From contig JYOD01000006.1 in NCBI GenBank assembly GCA_000955785.1, forward strand, positions 59,256 to 123,255: a stretch of DNA of 64,000 nt, written 5' to 3'. Below are positions 42,258-50,377 of the stretch, in pieces. Position 1 is the first letter of the stretch; each line of letters starts with the position of its first letter. The DNA comes from Burkholderiaceae bacterium 16 (GTDB taxonomy: Bacteria; Pseudomonadota; Gammaproteobacteria; Burkholderiales; Burkholderiaceae). A model generated the notes under the pieces. The model worked only from the letters and a program-made list of their open reading frames with translations, made no database searches and was not told the DNA's origin. A program made the position numbers and the translations under genes.

Positions 42258-42568
42258 TGCAGACTCACCCATCCGCACGCAGCATTTCTTAGTTCCGGGA
42301 GCACCTTAATCCCCTAGGGATTGCCCTACCCCCCATATTCCGAATAAACCGAAGTCTTCCATGGCTAGATAAAAATAGGGATTACCCTCACCCACAAAAG
42401 CTCCAGAAGGCACTAGATGCACCAAAAACGCCCTCTTTTCGACCGCTCTGGTGCACCAACCCTTAAGGGTCGAAAGAAAGTCTATTAGGTAGTCGAAAAA
42501 ATTCCCGTTTGTGCCTCACTACGTCGTCTTAGTAGCATTCAAATTAGCAAAACGAGCGAGGTGAGGAA
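42258..42568. promoter_or_regulatory. Intergenic region dense in dyad symmetry before the Pxp/biotin module
   Basis: 311 bases, more A+T rich than the genes. TAGGG-ATTG-CCCTA at 42315-42328 and TAGGG-ATTA-CCCTC at 42376-42389 are two copies of one inverted-repeat site 61 bases apart. GGTGCACC (42450-42457) and ACCCTTAAGGGT (42459-42470) are perfect palindromes. TTTCGACC (42437-42444) pairs with GGTCGAAA (42468-42475) around them. The region is upstream of 42569 and most likely contains the operators and promoter for the long plus-strand operon. Confidence 0.65.
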
Positions 42569-43216
42569 ATGGCAGAGAATAAATTTGGCATGCTTTTTGT
42601 CGCATCGGATATTAGCCCCGATGATGAAATAGATTTTAACGCCTGGTATGACCGAGAACATATTGAAGAGCGAGTCCGGATGGAAGGAGTTATCTCGGCG
42701 GCTCGTTATATTTCGGTAACTGGTCGCCCGAAATATCTGGGCCTGTATTTGGCGGAATCGATTTCAGTATTTGCTTCACCGGCATATTCCCATGCATTCA
42801 AGAACCAGACTCCCTGGTCCATGAAAGTACTGCCGAAAATGCTCCTCCCAACGCGCCGGATTGGCGACGTTTCCGCAGACGTCGGTCAAGGCAGTGGAGG
42901 TTGGGTCGCAGTGCTCCCGTTGAATGCCGCCGCTCCTGACGTGGAAGGGAAGTGCAAAAACGTGGGGCCCCTCCTTGCGGAAGACAGTGCTTTCGTCCGC
43001 TCATACCTCATCAGCCCGAATGACGAGCTCAGCCGCCCGCTCCCTCTTGAGGACCTTGCGACGCGCAAGATGCGTCCGCTCTACATCATCGAAAGCAGCA
43101 ACTCCGCTTCGAACGAAGCTGCTTTGCGCCATGCCATCGAAGCCCTTCCCTGTTCGCCTGCCGATGCAGCCCGCTATCAGCTGACGTGGAAGCTGTCTCG
43201 CGAGGAGTTGAAGTAA
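42569..43216 (+). CDS. EthD/DUF-type alpha-beta barrel protein of unknown function
   Basis: 215 residues, with GTGAGGAA just before the ATG. The first half reads 'DEIDFNAWYDREHIEERVRM' and 'AARYISVTGRPKYLGLYLAE', the pattern of dimeric alpha-beta-barrel (EthD-like) proteins that bind a small ligand at a W-Y-D-x-E-H site. The second half repeats a similar length without the motif ('FVRSYLISPNDELSRPLPLE'), so it may be a fused, decayed second barrel. Its stop overlaps the MHS transporter start by one base (TAATG), so it is the first gene of the module. I do not know a characterised homologue; such proteins can be isomerases, oxygenase helpers or degraders. Confidence 0.75.
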   Translation: MAENKFGMLFVASDISPDDEIDFNAWYDREHIEERVRMEGVISAARYISVTGRPKYLGLYLAESISVFASPAYSHAFKNQTPWSMKVLPKMLLPTRRIGDVSADVGQGSGGWVAVLPLNAAAPDVEGKCKNVGPLLAEDSAFVRSYLISPNDELSRPLPLEDLATRKMRPLYIIESSNSASNEAALRHAIEALPCSPADAARYQLTWKLSREELK

Positions 43217-44541
43217 TGGACAACGCGACGATTTTCTCGCCAACAGGCGAGTCAACCCATGTTGCGGCCCCACGTCAGAAGATGCGGCGCCTCGCTGCCG
43301 CCAGTTCAATCGGTACGACGCTGGAATGGTACGACTTCACGGTCTACAACCTCATGGCGGCGCTCGTCTTCAACAGCGTGTTCTTTCCGTCGGTGGACCC
43401 GTTGTCTGGAACCATCCTGGCCTTCTCGACCTACGCCGTCGGATACCTGTCACGGCCTTTCGGTGGCATCGTCTTCGGTCACCTCGGTGACAAGCTCGGC
43501 CGACGCTTCGTCCTGGTCGCCACGTTGGTGCTGATGGGTGCGTCGACCGGCCTCATGGGCATGTTGCCCACCTATGAAGTCTGGGGCATTTGGAGTCCCA
43601 TCCTGCTGGTCGCGCTTCGTTTCCTCCAGGGCGTGTCGATTGGCGGCGAATGGGCGGGCGCCGTGCTGCTTTCGATGGAGCATGGCAGCCAGGAACAACG
43701 TGGGCGCAATGCATCTTTCGCCCAGGTTGGACCTGCCTGTGGCACGTTGCTAGGTGCGGGCTTCATTACCTTCTTCACCTACTTCCTTCCCACCGAAGCG
43801 TTCCACGCTTGGGGTTGGCGGATTCCTTTCCTTTCAAGTGTATTTCTCGTTGCATTCGGTCTGTGGCTGCGCCGCGGCGTGGACGAGACGCCGATGTTCG
43901 AGCAGCTCGAGCAGGGCCATAGCAAAGCCAAAATGCCGCTGAAGGAAGTCCTCCACAGCTACGGGCGGCGTCTGCTGATTGCGGGTGGCGTGAGAATCGG
44001 CTCCGACATTGTCTACGGCCTGCTCGTGGTTTTCACGCTCACTTACGTGACGACGGTGCTCAATCTGCCTCGCTCTCTGGCACTGACCGCAACCATGCTC
44101 GGCGCTGCTCTCCATGCAGTTTCGGTGCCACTCTTCGGCGCGCTCAGCGACAAGCTCGGCCGGAGAATTGTGTATGGGGCGGGCGCCGTGTTGTCGATTG
44201 GCTGGGCGTTTGCATATTTTGCGCTGATGAACACCCTCGACCCGGTGAACATCTGTATCGCAGTCGTAGTTGGCATGTTGTTCCAGGCCATGATGTACGG
44301 CCCACAAGCTGCCTTTGTGACGGAACAGTTCCCGACGCGTGTCCGGTATGCGGGAGCATCGCTGGCAGCGACGCTGGGCGGCATCATCGGCGGGGGATTT
44401 GCGCCCCTCGTCTTCGCCAGCCTCTACAAGACATATCAGTCGTCCACCACCCTCTCGCTCTACATCGGAGCCGGCCTGCTGGTCACTTTGGCCAGCCTGC
44501 TTGCAGCCAAGGAAACGGCTCACAAGCCGCTGGAACACTGA
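43216..44541 (+). CDS. MFS transporter of the metabolite:H+ symporter (MHS) family
   Basis: 441 residues from ATG 43216 (overlaps upstream stop). The first helices read 'AASSIGTTLEWYDFTVYNLM' and 'YLSRPFGGIVFGHLGDKLGR', the ProP/KgtP/ShiA signature; loop 4-5 'EWAGAVLLSMEHG' and the cytoplasmic 'RRGVDETPMFEQLEQGHSKA' fit too. It imports an organic acid, zwitterion or lactam with protons. Its position directly before pxpBCA suggests that it brings in the substrate of the Pxp/biotin enzymes. A GC hairpin (44548-44574) follows. Confidence 0.93.
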   Translation: MDNATIFSPTGESTHVAAPRQKMRRLAAASSIGTTLEWYDFTVYNLMAALVFNSVFFPSVDPLSGTILAFSTYAVGYLSRPFGGIVFGHLGDKLGRRFVLVATLVLMGASTGLMGMLPTYEVWGIWSPILLVALRFLQGVSIGGEWAGAVLLSMEHGSQEQRGRNASFAQVGPACGTLLGAGFITFFTYFLPTEAFHAWGWRIPFLSSVFLVAFGLWLRRGVDETPMFEQLEQGHSKAKMPLKEVLHSYGRRLLIAGGVRIGSDIVYGLLVVFTLTYVTTVLNLPRSLALTATMLGAALHAVSVPLFGALSDKLGRRIVYGAGAVLSIGWAFAYFALMNTLDPVNICIAVVVGMLFQAMMYGPQAAFVTEQFPTRVRYAGASLAATLGGIIGGGFAPLVFASLYKTYQSSTTLSLYIGAGLLVTLASLLAAKETAHKPLEH

Positions 44542-44547
44542 CCAGTC

Positions 44548-44574
44548 CCGGCCGCTGCGTCACTGCGCGGCCGG
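44548..44574 (+). terminator. GC hairpin between MHS transporter and pxpB
   Basis: CCGGCCGC (44548-44555), 11-base loop, GCGGCCGG (44567-44574): a perfect 8-bp stem starting 7 bases after the transporter stop. Lacking a T-run, it is more likely an attenuator or processing site inside the operon than a full terminator. Confidence 0.5.
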
Positions 44575-44604
44575 ACCCTGAATCGCAATCGGTATCTTTC
44601 AAGC

Positions 44605-45306
44605 ATGACGCTCACACTGGAACTGGCAGAGCCCGACAACACCATCGCTGCCCGCATTCACGCCGCAGGCTCCGGCGCGCTCCTGCTCGACGCTTCCACC
44701 GGCGCTTTCGACAACGACATCCAGTCACTCCTGCTTTCACTGGCCAGCAAGCTGCGTCAGCGCTTAGGGAAGGCTACGCCGCATGAGGTGGTACTCGGCG
44801 TCAATAACCTCCTTCTGACATTCGATCCGCTCCAGCTTCACCCACATAAAGTGGAAGCGCTGATGCGCCAGCTATGGGAGTCCGCAACGCCATCGCACCG
44901 CTCCGGCAGGCATTTCGACATCCCCGTCACCTACGGCGGCGAGTATGGCGAGGACTTGAAGGACCTCGCAGAAGGCGCGGCACTCACCATAGACGAGTAT
45001 GTCCTTCGGCATAGATCAGCGGTCTACACCGTTGCGTGCGTTGGCTCAATGCCCGGATTCGCGTACATGACGGGACTTCCTGAAGAGCTTTCAGTGCCGC
45101 GCCGAAGCACGCCACGCATGAAGGTCCAGAAGGGCTCAGTGATCGTAGGCGGCAGCCAGGCCGGCGTCATGCCATGCACAGCGCCGTCAGGCTGGCATCT
45201 CGTTGGCATGACCGACCGAGAGATGTTTGACGCAACAAAGGACAGTCCGTGCTTACTCGTGCCCGGGGACACGGTCAGGTTCAGCATCAAGGAGATTGTG
45301 GCGTGA
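44605..45306 (+). CDS. pxpB: 5-oxoprolinase subunit B-like protein (KipI/PxpB family)
   Basis: 233 residues. 'HPHKVEALMRQLWES' and 'HFDIPVTYGGEYGEDLKDLA' lead to the conserved 'VGSMPGFAYMTGLPEELSVP' and 'RRSTPRMKVQKGSVIVGGSQ' then 'GWHLVGMTDREMFD'. This is the AHS1 fold, homologous to half of the carboxyltransferase domain of urea carboxylase. In PxpABC it activates 5-oxoproline with ATP. It is coupled to PxpC by a 4-base overlap. Three GATC sites (44824, 45014, 45141) are in this gene, the only ones found in the first 50 kb. Gene symbol is by family; the true substrate is unknown. Confidence 0.9.
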   Translation: MTLTLELAEPDNTIAARIHAAGSGALLLDASTGAFDNDIQSLLLSLASKLRQRLGKATPHEVVLGVNNLLLTFDPLQLHPHKVEALMRQLWESATPSHRSGRHFDIPVTYGGEYGEDLKDLAEGAALTIDEYVLRHRSAVYTVACVGSMPGFAYMTGLPEELSVPRRSTPRMKVQKGSVIVGGSQAGVMPCTAPSGWHLVGMTDREMFDATKDSPCLLVPGDTVRFSIKEIVA

Positions 45307-46286
45307 TAGAGATTCTTTCGAACGGCGCGCCAAACGTAGTGCAGGACCTGGGACGCTACGGATGCATGAGTTACGGCGTCAGCCGCAGCGGCGCCATGGA
45401 CCCTTTCGCCCTATCAATCGGTAACGCGCTGGTAGGAAATGGCCGTGGGGAAGCGGGCATCGAAATCAACCTGTTCCCATTTCGTGTCAAGTTCCACGAG
45501 GACACACGTTTTGCCGTGACAGGCGCTGACGCCAAGGCGAGCCTGGATGAACAGCGCCTCGCGCCCTGGTGGGGTCGAACAGCTTCGGCGGGCCAGACCC
45601 TCGTCATCGAGCGCCCCCGACGCGGGGCCCGAGCCTACTTGACCATTGGTGGCGGCTTCAACGTCAAACCAATCATGGGCTCGAAGTCAACTGACCTGAA
45701 AGGCGCCTTTGGTGGTGCTTCGGGTCGCGGCTTGATGCGCGGGGACCGCCTGGAGGTCGGCACTGAGCAATCGGCTTCGGACCGTCCTTGGAAGGTCGGG
45801 CTCGGCGTGGTTCCTAAGGGCTTGCTCGAATATTGGGATGAACTGAGCACAAACTGCATCTCCGTCCGTGTACTCCCTGCAGCTGAATTCGAGCGGTTCA
45901 CGCCCGAGTCGCAGACGGCCTTCCTGCGAGATGAGTTCAAGGTGACGCCAGACGCAAATCGTGTTGGATATCGACTCAACGGACCTGTGCTGAATCAATC
46001 GCAACACGCCGAACTGCTCTCTCATGGCATCGTCGCGGGGACCATTCAGGTCCCCCCGTCGGGTCAAGCCATCGTCCAGCTTGCTGAAGCCAATACGTGC
46101 GGCGGCTACCCGAAGATTGCCACTGTGATTGAAGCCGACTTGTGGAAGCTATCGCAAGCTCCTATCGGTTGCGGAATTCGATTCGAGCTCACAGACATTG
46201 ATACCGCCGTAGCCGCACTTCAAACGAGACGCGACGAAGAACTACGCATCAGGGACACCCTGGCAATGATGTCCGGGCGCGCCTAG
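45303..46286 (+). CDS. pxpC: 5-oxoprolinase subunit C-like protein (KipA/PxpC family)
   Basis: 327 residues from GTG 45303, overlapping the pxpB stop. The start 'IEILSNGAPNVVQDLGRYGC' with 'GVSRSGAMDPFALSIGNALV' is diagnostic for the AHS2 (KipA/DUR1-like) fold. 'QVPPSGQAIVQLAEANTCGG' and 'GCGIRFELTDID' at the end also fit. AHS2 plus AHS1 form the carboxyltransferase domain of urea carboxylase and the ATP-using subunits of 5-oxoprolinase. Here they sit with a biotin carboxylase and a BCCP, so a carboxyltransferase role is plausible. Confidence 0.9.
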   Translation: MIEILSNGAPNVVQDLGRYGCMSYGVSRSGAMDPFALSIGNALVGNGRGEAGIEINLFPFRVKFHEDTRFAVTGADAKASLDEQRLAPWWGRTASAGQTLVIERPRRGARAYLTIGGGFNVKPIMGSKSTDLKGAFGGASGRGLMRGDRLEVGTEQSASDRPWKVGLGVVPKGLLEYWDELSTNCISVRVLPAAEFERFTPESQTAFLRDEFKVTPDANRVGYRLNGPVLNQSQHAELLSHGIVAGTIQVPPSGQAIVQLAEANTCGGYPKIATVIEADLWKLSQAPIGCGIRFELTDIDTAVAALQTRRDEELRIRDTLAMMSGRA

Positions 46287-46324
46287 CTAGCCGCCTCCCA
46301 AACCTCAACAAGGAACCGAGAATC

Positions 46325-47101
46325 ATGAGCACACAAAATAGAGCCATCGAAGTCGACCTCAATTCCGATATGGGTGAGGGTTTCGGCGCCTACCGGATGG
46401 GCGATGATGCTGCCATCCTCGAGATTGTCACCTCGGCCAATGTCGCTTGTGGATTGCACGCGGGCGACCCGGAAATCATGGCGAAGACTTTCGCGCTGGC
46501 AAAGGCTCGTGGCGTCGCTGTGGGCGCCCATCCTGGCTTCCCCGACCTGTGGGGCTTCGGTCGTCGCGTCATTCCTTTCACGCACGGCGAAATTGAACGT
46601 CTGGTTGCGTATCAGATTGGCGCGGCGCAAGCGCTGTCGCGATATGCTGGCCACCCGATTACCTACGTCAAGGCACACGGTGCGCTCGGAAACCTGACGC
46701 AGACTGACGAAGCCGTCGCAAAAGCCATTGCACGTGCAATCAAGGCGGTCGACCCGAGCCTTACCTGCATGACTTTCGCTGGCGCTGCAATGGAGCGTGT
46801 GGCTTCCGAGATGGGGTTGGCTGTGCGGCGCGAGGTCTTCGCCGACCGTGCATATACCGAGGAAGGGAACCTGGTACATCGCTCCGTGCCCGGCGCAGTG
46901 CTACACGACGGCGACGAAGCGGCAGCCCGCATGCTGCGGATGGTCCGGGCCGGCGCCATTGAAACTATTTCCGGGAAGCTTCTCCCCGTCCAGATTGACA
47001 CCATCTGCGTCCATAGCGACACGCCCGGTGCCATCCAGATGGCGGCGAAAGTCCGTAGCACGCTCGAGGGCGCGGGCATCGTGGTTAAGTCATTCAGCTG
47101 A
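46325..47101 (+). CDS. pxpA: 5-oxoprolinase subunit A-like hydrolase (LamB/YcsF family)
   Basis: 258 residues. Family opening 'VDLNSDMGEGFGAYRMGDD' with the metal/acid residues D-N-D-E, then 'VTSANVACGLHAGDPEIM', 'GVAVGAHPGFPDLWGFGRR', 'YVKAHGALGN' and 'LPVQIDTICVHSDTPGA'. The fold is a beta/alpha barrel of polysaccharide-deacetylase type. In PxpABC it hydrolyses the activated lactam. It lies 39 bases after pxpC and 8 bases before the BCCP gene, so all are one operon. It would act on the carboxylated or phosphorylated lactam or amide made by the partners (inference). Confidence 0.92.
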   Translation: MSTQNRAIEVDLNSDMGEGFGAYRMGDDAAILEIVTSANVACGLHAGDPEIMAKTFALAKARGVAVGAHPGFPDLWGFGRRVIPFTHGEIERLVAYQIGAAQALSRYAGHPITYVKAHGALGNLTQTDEAVAKAIARAIKAVDPSLTCMTFAGAAMERVASEMGLAVRREVFADRAYTEEGNLVHRSVPGAVLHDGDEAAARMLRMVRAGAIETISGKLLPVQIDTICVHSDTPGAIQMAAKVRSTLEGAGIVVKSFS

Positions 47102-47108
47102 GGAACAC

Positions 47109-47582
47109 ATGGACCTGAAGTTCGTGCAAACGCTGCTCGACGTCCTTGAAAGCTCAACGGCGCTCAGCGAAATCGAATATGGCGACGGGCAGCGACAGGT
47201 GAAGCTGAAGAGGCGCTCATCACGCCCTAGCCCCACCGCTGAGACGTCCGAACAACTTGTGACGGAGCGGGCGCCTGCGTTGGCGGAAGAGGCCGCCGTC
47301 GCCAAGGCCCCCACGGCGACGGCCACTCGAAATAGTGTGATTGCGGGGATGATTGGCACCTTCTATCGCTCTCCTGCCCCGAACCAACCCTCGTTCGTAT
47401 CGGTTGGTGACACCGTCGAGGAAGGCCAAACCTTGGCAATCGTGGAAGCGATGAAGCTGCTCAACCCGATTGAATCCGACCGTGCAGGACGGATTGCGGA
47501 GATTCTCGTTGCCGACGGCGCAGCGGTCTCTGCCGACACACCGCTTTTTGTCATCGAGGACCTGGAGGCAGCCCATGTTTGA
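47109..47582 (+). CDS. accB: Biotin carboxyl carrier protein (AccB-like)
   Basis: 157 residues. N-terminal helix '[20 protein letters not shown]' and strand, a proline/alanine-rich linker (about 40-75), and a C-terminal biotinyl domain from '[20 protein letters not shown]'. The biotinylation site is 'EAMKLLNP' with K116, the third M of the usual EAMKMM changed to L. It overlaps the biotin carboxylase gene by 8 bases, so it is coupled. Housekeeping accBC would not lie inside a catabolic operon, so it is a dedicated carrier for the enzyme of this module. It carries carboxybiotin from AccC to PxpB/PxpC (inference). Confidence 0.92.
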   Translation: MDLKFVQTLLDVLESSTALSEIEYGDGQRQVKLKRRSSRPSPTAETSEQLVTERAPALAEEAAVAKAPTATATRNSVIAGMIGTFYRSPAPNQPSFVSVGDTVEEGQTLAIVEAMKLLNPIESDRAGRIAEILVADGAAVSADTPLFVIEDLEAAHV

Positions 47583-48951
47583 TACTGTCCTCATAGCGAA
47601 CCGTGGTGAAATTGCACTGAGAATTCAGCGTGCTTGTCGCAAACTCGGACTCAAGACGGTAGCGGCTCACTCCGAGGCGGATGCCACGCTTCGACATGTC
47701 GCATTGGCGGACAAAGCGATATGCATCGGCCCTGCTCCGTCGTCGAAGAGCTACCTGAATCACCAAGAGATTCTTCTCGCCGCGAAGGCAACGGGCGCGG
47801 GAGCCGTGCATCCTGGATATGGCTTCCTCTCCGAGAATGCCTCGTTTGCTGCTGCAGTCGAGAGCGCCGGGCTTGTTTTTGTGGGACCGACCTCTGAATC
47901 CATCCGGCTAATGGGTGACAAGGTGAGCGCCAAGCAGGCCATGGCAAAAGCTGGTGTTCCCTGCGTTCCTGGCTCAGATGGTCCACTGTCAGAAGAGCCA
48001 GACCGCATTATTGACCTCGCAGAGCGTGTCGGCTACCCGCTTATTGTCAAGGCGGCGGGCGGTGGTGGCGGTAGAGGTATGCGCGTGGTTGATAGCCCGG
48101 CTGAGCTCCTGAACGCTGTGGCCATGACGCGCGACGAGGCTGGCCGCGCATTTGGAAATCCCACCGTGTACTTTGAGCGGTACCTCAAGACGCCTCGCCA
48201 TGTCGAGATACAAATTCTTGCTGACACACATGGAAATGCCATCTGGCTAGGAGAGCGCGACTGCTCTACCCAGCGAAGGCACCAGAAGCTGATTGAGGAG
48301 TCTCCGGCGCCAGGAATCGACCGAAGCGATATAGCACGGATTGGAGAGCTCTGTACTCAAGCGTGCGTGCAAATTGGATACCGCGGCGCCGGCACGTTCG
48401 AGTTCTTATACGAGAACGGCGAGTTCTTCTTCATTGAGATGAACACCCGCGTCCAGGTGGAGCATCCAGTGACCGAGCTCGTCACCGGCGTTGACATCGT
48501 CGCCGAGCAGCTGCGCATCGCGCGGGGTGAAAAGCTTGGCATCACGCAGGGCGATGTCTGTTTTTCCGGTCATGCCATCGAGTGCCGTATCAACGCTGAA
48601 CACCCATGGAAGTTCACGCCGTGCCCAGGAAAAATCCTCGACTGGATTGCCCCGGGCGGGCCGGGTGTTCGCGTTGAATCACACGTTTCCCCTGGGTATG
48701 TCGTGCCGCCGCATTACGACTCGCTCATTGCGAAACTCCTGGTGCATGGAGCCACTCGCGAAGAAGCCATCGCACGGATGAGGGCCGCCCTTGACGAGAT
48801 TCACGTTGACGGGATTCAAACAACTGTCGCATTGCACCGCAAATTGATGGATGAGCCTACCTTTGGCAACGGTGGCGCCAACATCCACTATCTCGAGGGG
48901 CTGATATCGCAATGGGACGCAGCGTCAAAGGAAGGCAGCCATGAAGACTGA
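47575..48951 (+). CDS. accC: Biotin carboxylase (AccC-like)
   Basis: 458 residues from ATG 47575. N-terminus '[20 protein letters not shown]', ATP-grasp glycine loop '[15 protein letters not shown]', '[20 protein letters not shown]', and the catalytic '[20 protein letters not shown]' with E-M-N-x-R. It is a full-length biotin carboxylase. It carboxylates the biotin on BCCP with ATP and bicarbonate. It overlaps the lysine-less BCCP-like gene by 11 bases. Together with accB-like and pxpBC it gives all the parts of a split urea-carboxylase-like enzyme. Confidence 0.94.
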   Translation: MFDTVLIANRGEIALRIQRACRKLGLKTVAAHSEADATLRHVALADKAICIGPAPSSKSYLNHQEILLAAKATGAGAVHPGYGFLSENASFAAAVESAGLVFVGPTSESIRLMGDKVSAKQAMAKAGVPCVPGSDGPLSEEPDRIIDLAERVGYPLIVKAAGGGGGRGMRVVDSPAELLNAVAMTRDEAGRAFGNPTVYFERYLKTPRHVEIQILADTHGNAIWLGERDCSTQRRHQKLIEESPAPGIDRSDIARIGELCTQACVQIGYRGAGTFEFLYENGEFFFIEMNTRVQVEHPVTELVTGVDIVAEQLRIARGEKLGITQGDVCFSGHAIECRINAEHPWKFTPCPGKILDWIAPGGPGVRVESHVSPGYVVPPHYDSLIAKLLVHGATREEAIARMRAALDEIHVDGIQTTVALHRKLMDEPTFGNGGANIHYLEGLISQWDAASKEGSHED

Positions 48952-49354
48952 AGAGATTGCCTCGCTGGTCACCAGACTAGAGCGAGCCGAGGTTTCCGAG
49001 TTGTCGTATAGCGATGGCACTCGAACCTTGACTCTGCGCTTTGCCGAGGTGGCCGGACAAGCTGCGCATGCAGTTGAGGAGCCCGTGAAGACGAATGTGT
49101 TCATCGAGCCCCCGCTTACGAAGCACAAGGATATTCTTTCAGGCGCAACTGGCGCATTCAGTCGGGCGCATCCGCTCGCTGCTGATGCATTTTCCGATGC
49201 AGTCAGGCAGGGAGACCACGTGGGCTACCTGACAATTGACTCGGTCTTGAGTGCCATCATCGCCCCGGCAGACGGGAGGACTGGGAACCAGCTTGTGGAT
49301 GATGGCAAGACACTTGGGTACGGCGATGCCGTTCTCGAGCTCCACGACGCGTAG
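48941..49354 (+). CDS. BCCP-like protein lacking the biotinyl lysine
   Basis: 137 residues, related to the BCCP at 47109: both begin with a short helix ([20 protein letters not shown] here) followed by a '[12 protein letters not shown]' strand, a linker, and a biotinyl-type barrel ('[20 protein letters not shown]' and '[18 protein letters not shown]'). Where BCCP has E-A-M-K-L-L, this one reads T-I-D-S-V-L ('[18 protein letters not shown]'), so the lysine becomes S101 and no biotin can be attached. The gene is intact, coupled to accC by an 11-base overlap, and so is probably made. It may cap or scaffold the complex or bind a different group. It looks like a diverged duplicate kept for a structural role (inference). 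Confidence 0.82.
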   Translation: MKTEEIASLVTRLERAEVSELSYSDGTRTLTLRFAEVAGQAAHAVEEPVKTNVFIEPPLTKHKDILSGATGAFSRAHPLAADAFSDAVRQGDHVGYLTIDSVLSAIIAPADGRTGNQLVDDGKTLGYGDAVLELHDA

Positions 49355-49405
49355 TCCGCCATTACCCCACACCCTTTGCTTAAATCCCTCTGAAAGGACG
49401 ATGCC

Positions 49406-50377
49406 ATGAAGCGCCTTACCACCGCTGTAGTTACCGCAATCTCGCTTCTCATCGCGCCGGCCCTCGCCAGCGCAGCAGACTATCCCAACAAACCAATTCG
49501 CGTACTGGTTCCCTATCCACCGGGAGGCTCTACCGACGGCGTAGCGCGCCTGGTTGGCCAGAAGCTTGCGACCAAACTGGGCCAGCCCGTTATTGTAGAC
49601 AACCGTCCGGGCGCGAGTGAAGCCATCGCCGCAAGCGCCGTGGCAAAGTCGACTCCGGACGGGTACACGTTGCTTTTTGCGACAATGACTGGCCTGTCGG
49701 TCAATCCAAGCCTGTACAGCAAACTGAGCTACGACCCGGCAAAGGATTTCGCACCAATCATCCAGGTCACCTCGATTCCGAGCGTCGTGGTCGTCAATCC
49801 CAGTGTCCCTGTCAGCTCAATGTCTGACCTGGCTCGCTACCTGAAGAGTCGCCCCTCTTCCGAAGGTTACGCGTCTGCTGGGAATGGCACGCCGAGCCAT
49901 CTTGGCATGGAGCTGTACAAGAAAGCGACCAATACAAACATTGTTCATGTGCCGTACAAGGGCGGAGCCCCGGCGCTACAGGACCTGATGGCGGGACAGG
50001 TGCAAATCATGATGGCGCTTGCGCCTGAAGCGATGCCGCTTGTGAAGGGTGGCAAGCTTAAGGCGCTAGCCATAACGACATCAAAACGGGCAGCGGCATA
50101 CCCAGACCTCCCGACCGTGTCCGAGAATGGCCTGCCAGGTTTCGAGATGATTTTCTGGCAGGCTCTGGTTGCCCCGGCAGGAACGCCCAAGGACATCACA
50201 TCTAAGCTGAATAAGGCTATTAACGAGATTCTGGCCGACCCGGAAATTAAGCGTCGTCTTGTTGAAATGGACTTGGAGCCTGCAGGCGGCAGTCAAGAAG
50301 CATTGGAGACTCTGATGCGCACCCAGGCAGGAAAGTGGAAGAAGGTGGTCCTGGATGCCAGCATCAAGCTGGATTGA
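49406..50377 (+). CDS. Bug/TctC-family periplasmic solute-binding protein
   Basis: 323 residues; GAAAGGA lies 6-12 bases before the ATG. Signal MKRLTTAVVTAISLLIAPAL ends 'ASA', then 'YPNKPIRVLVPYPPGGSTD' and 'PVIVDNRPGASEAIAASAVA'. 'GYASAGNGTPSHLGMELY' and 'AAYPDLPTVSENGLPGFEM' are family marks. It ends the Pxp/biotin module. The module therefore has an MHS transporter and a periplasmic receptor without its own membrane partner. It is the last gene before the compositional break to the flagellar cluster. Confidence 0.94.
   Translation: MKRLTTAVVTAISLLIAPALASAADYPNKPIRVLVPYPPGGSTDGVARLVGQKLATKLGQPVIVDNRPGASEAIAASAVAKSTPDGYTLLFATMTGLSVNPSLYSKLSYDPAKDFAPIIQVTSIPSVVVVNPSVPVSSMSDLARYLKSRPSSEGYASAGNGTPSHLGMELYKKATNTNIVHVPYKGGAPALQDLMAGQVQIMMALAPEAMPLVKGGKLKALAITTSKRAAAYPDLPTVSENGLPGFEMIFWQALVAPAGTPKDITSKLNKAINEILADPEIKRRLVEMDLEPAGGSQEALETLMRTQAGKWKKVVLDASIKLD

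Noticed and set aside
47109..48951. Treating accB/accC here as the housekeeping acetyl-CoA carboxylase genes
   Set aside because: They are locked inside the pxp operon with overlapping frames, and a second BCCP-like gene follows; a dedicated carboxylase is more likely, though not proven.
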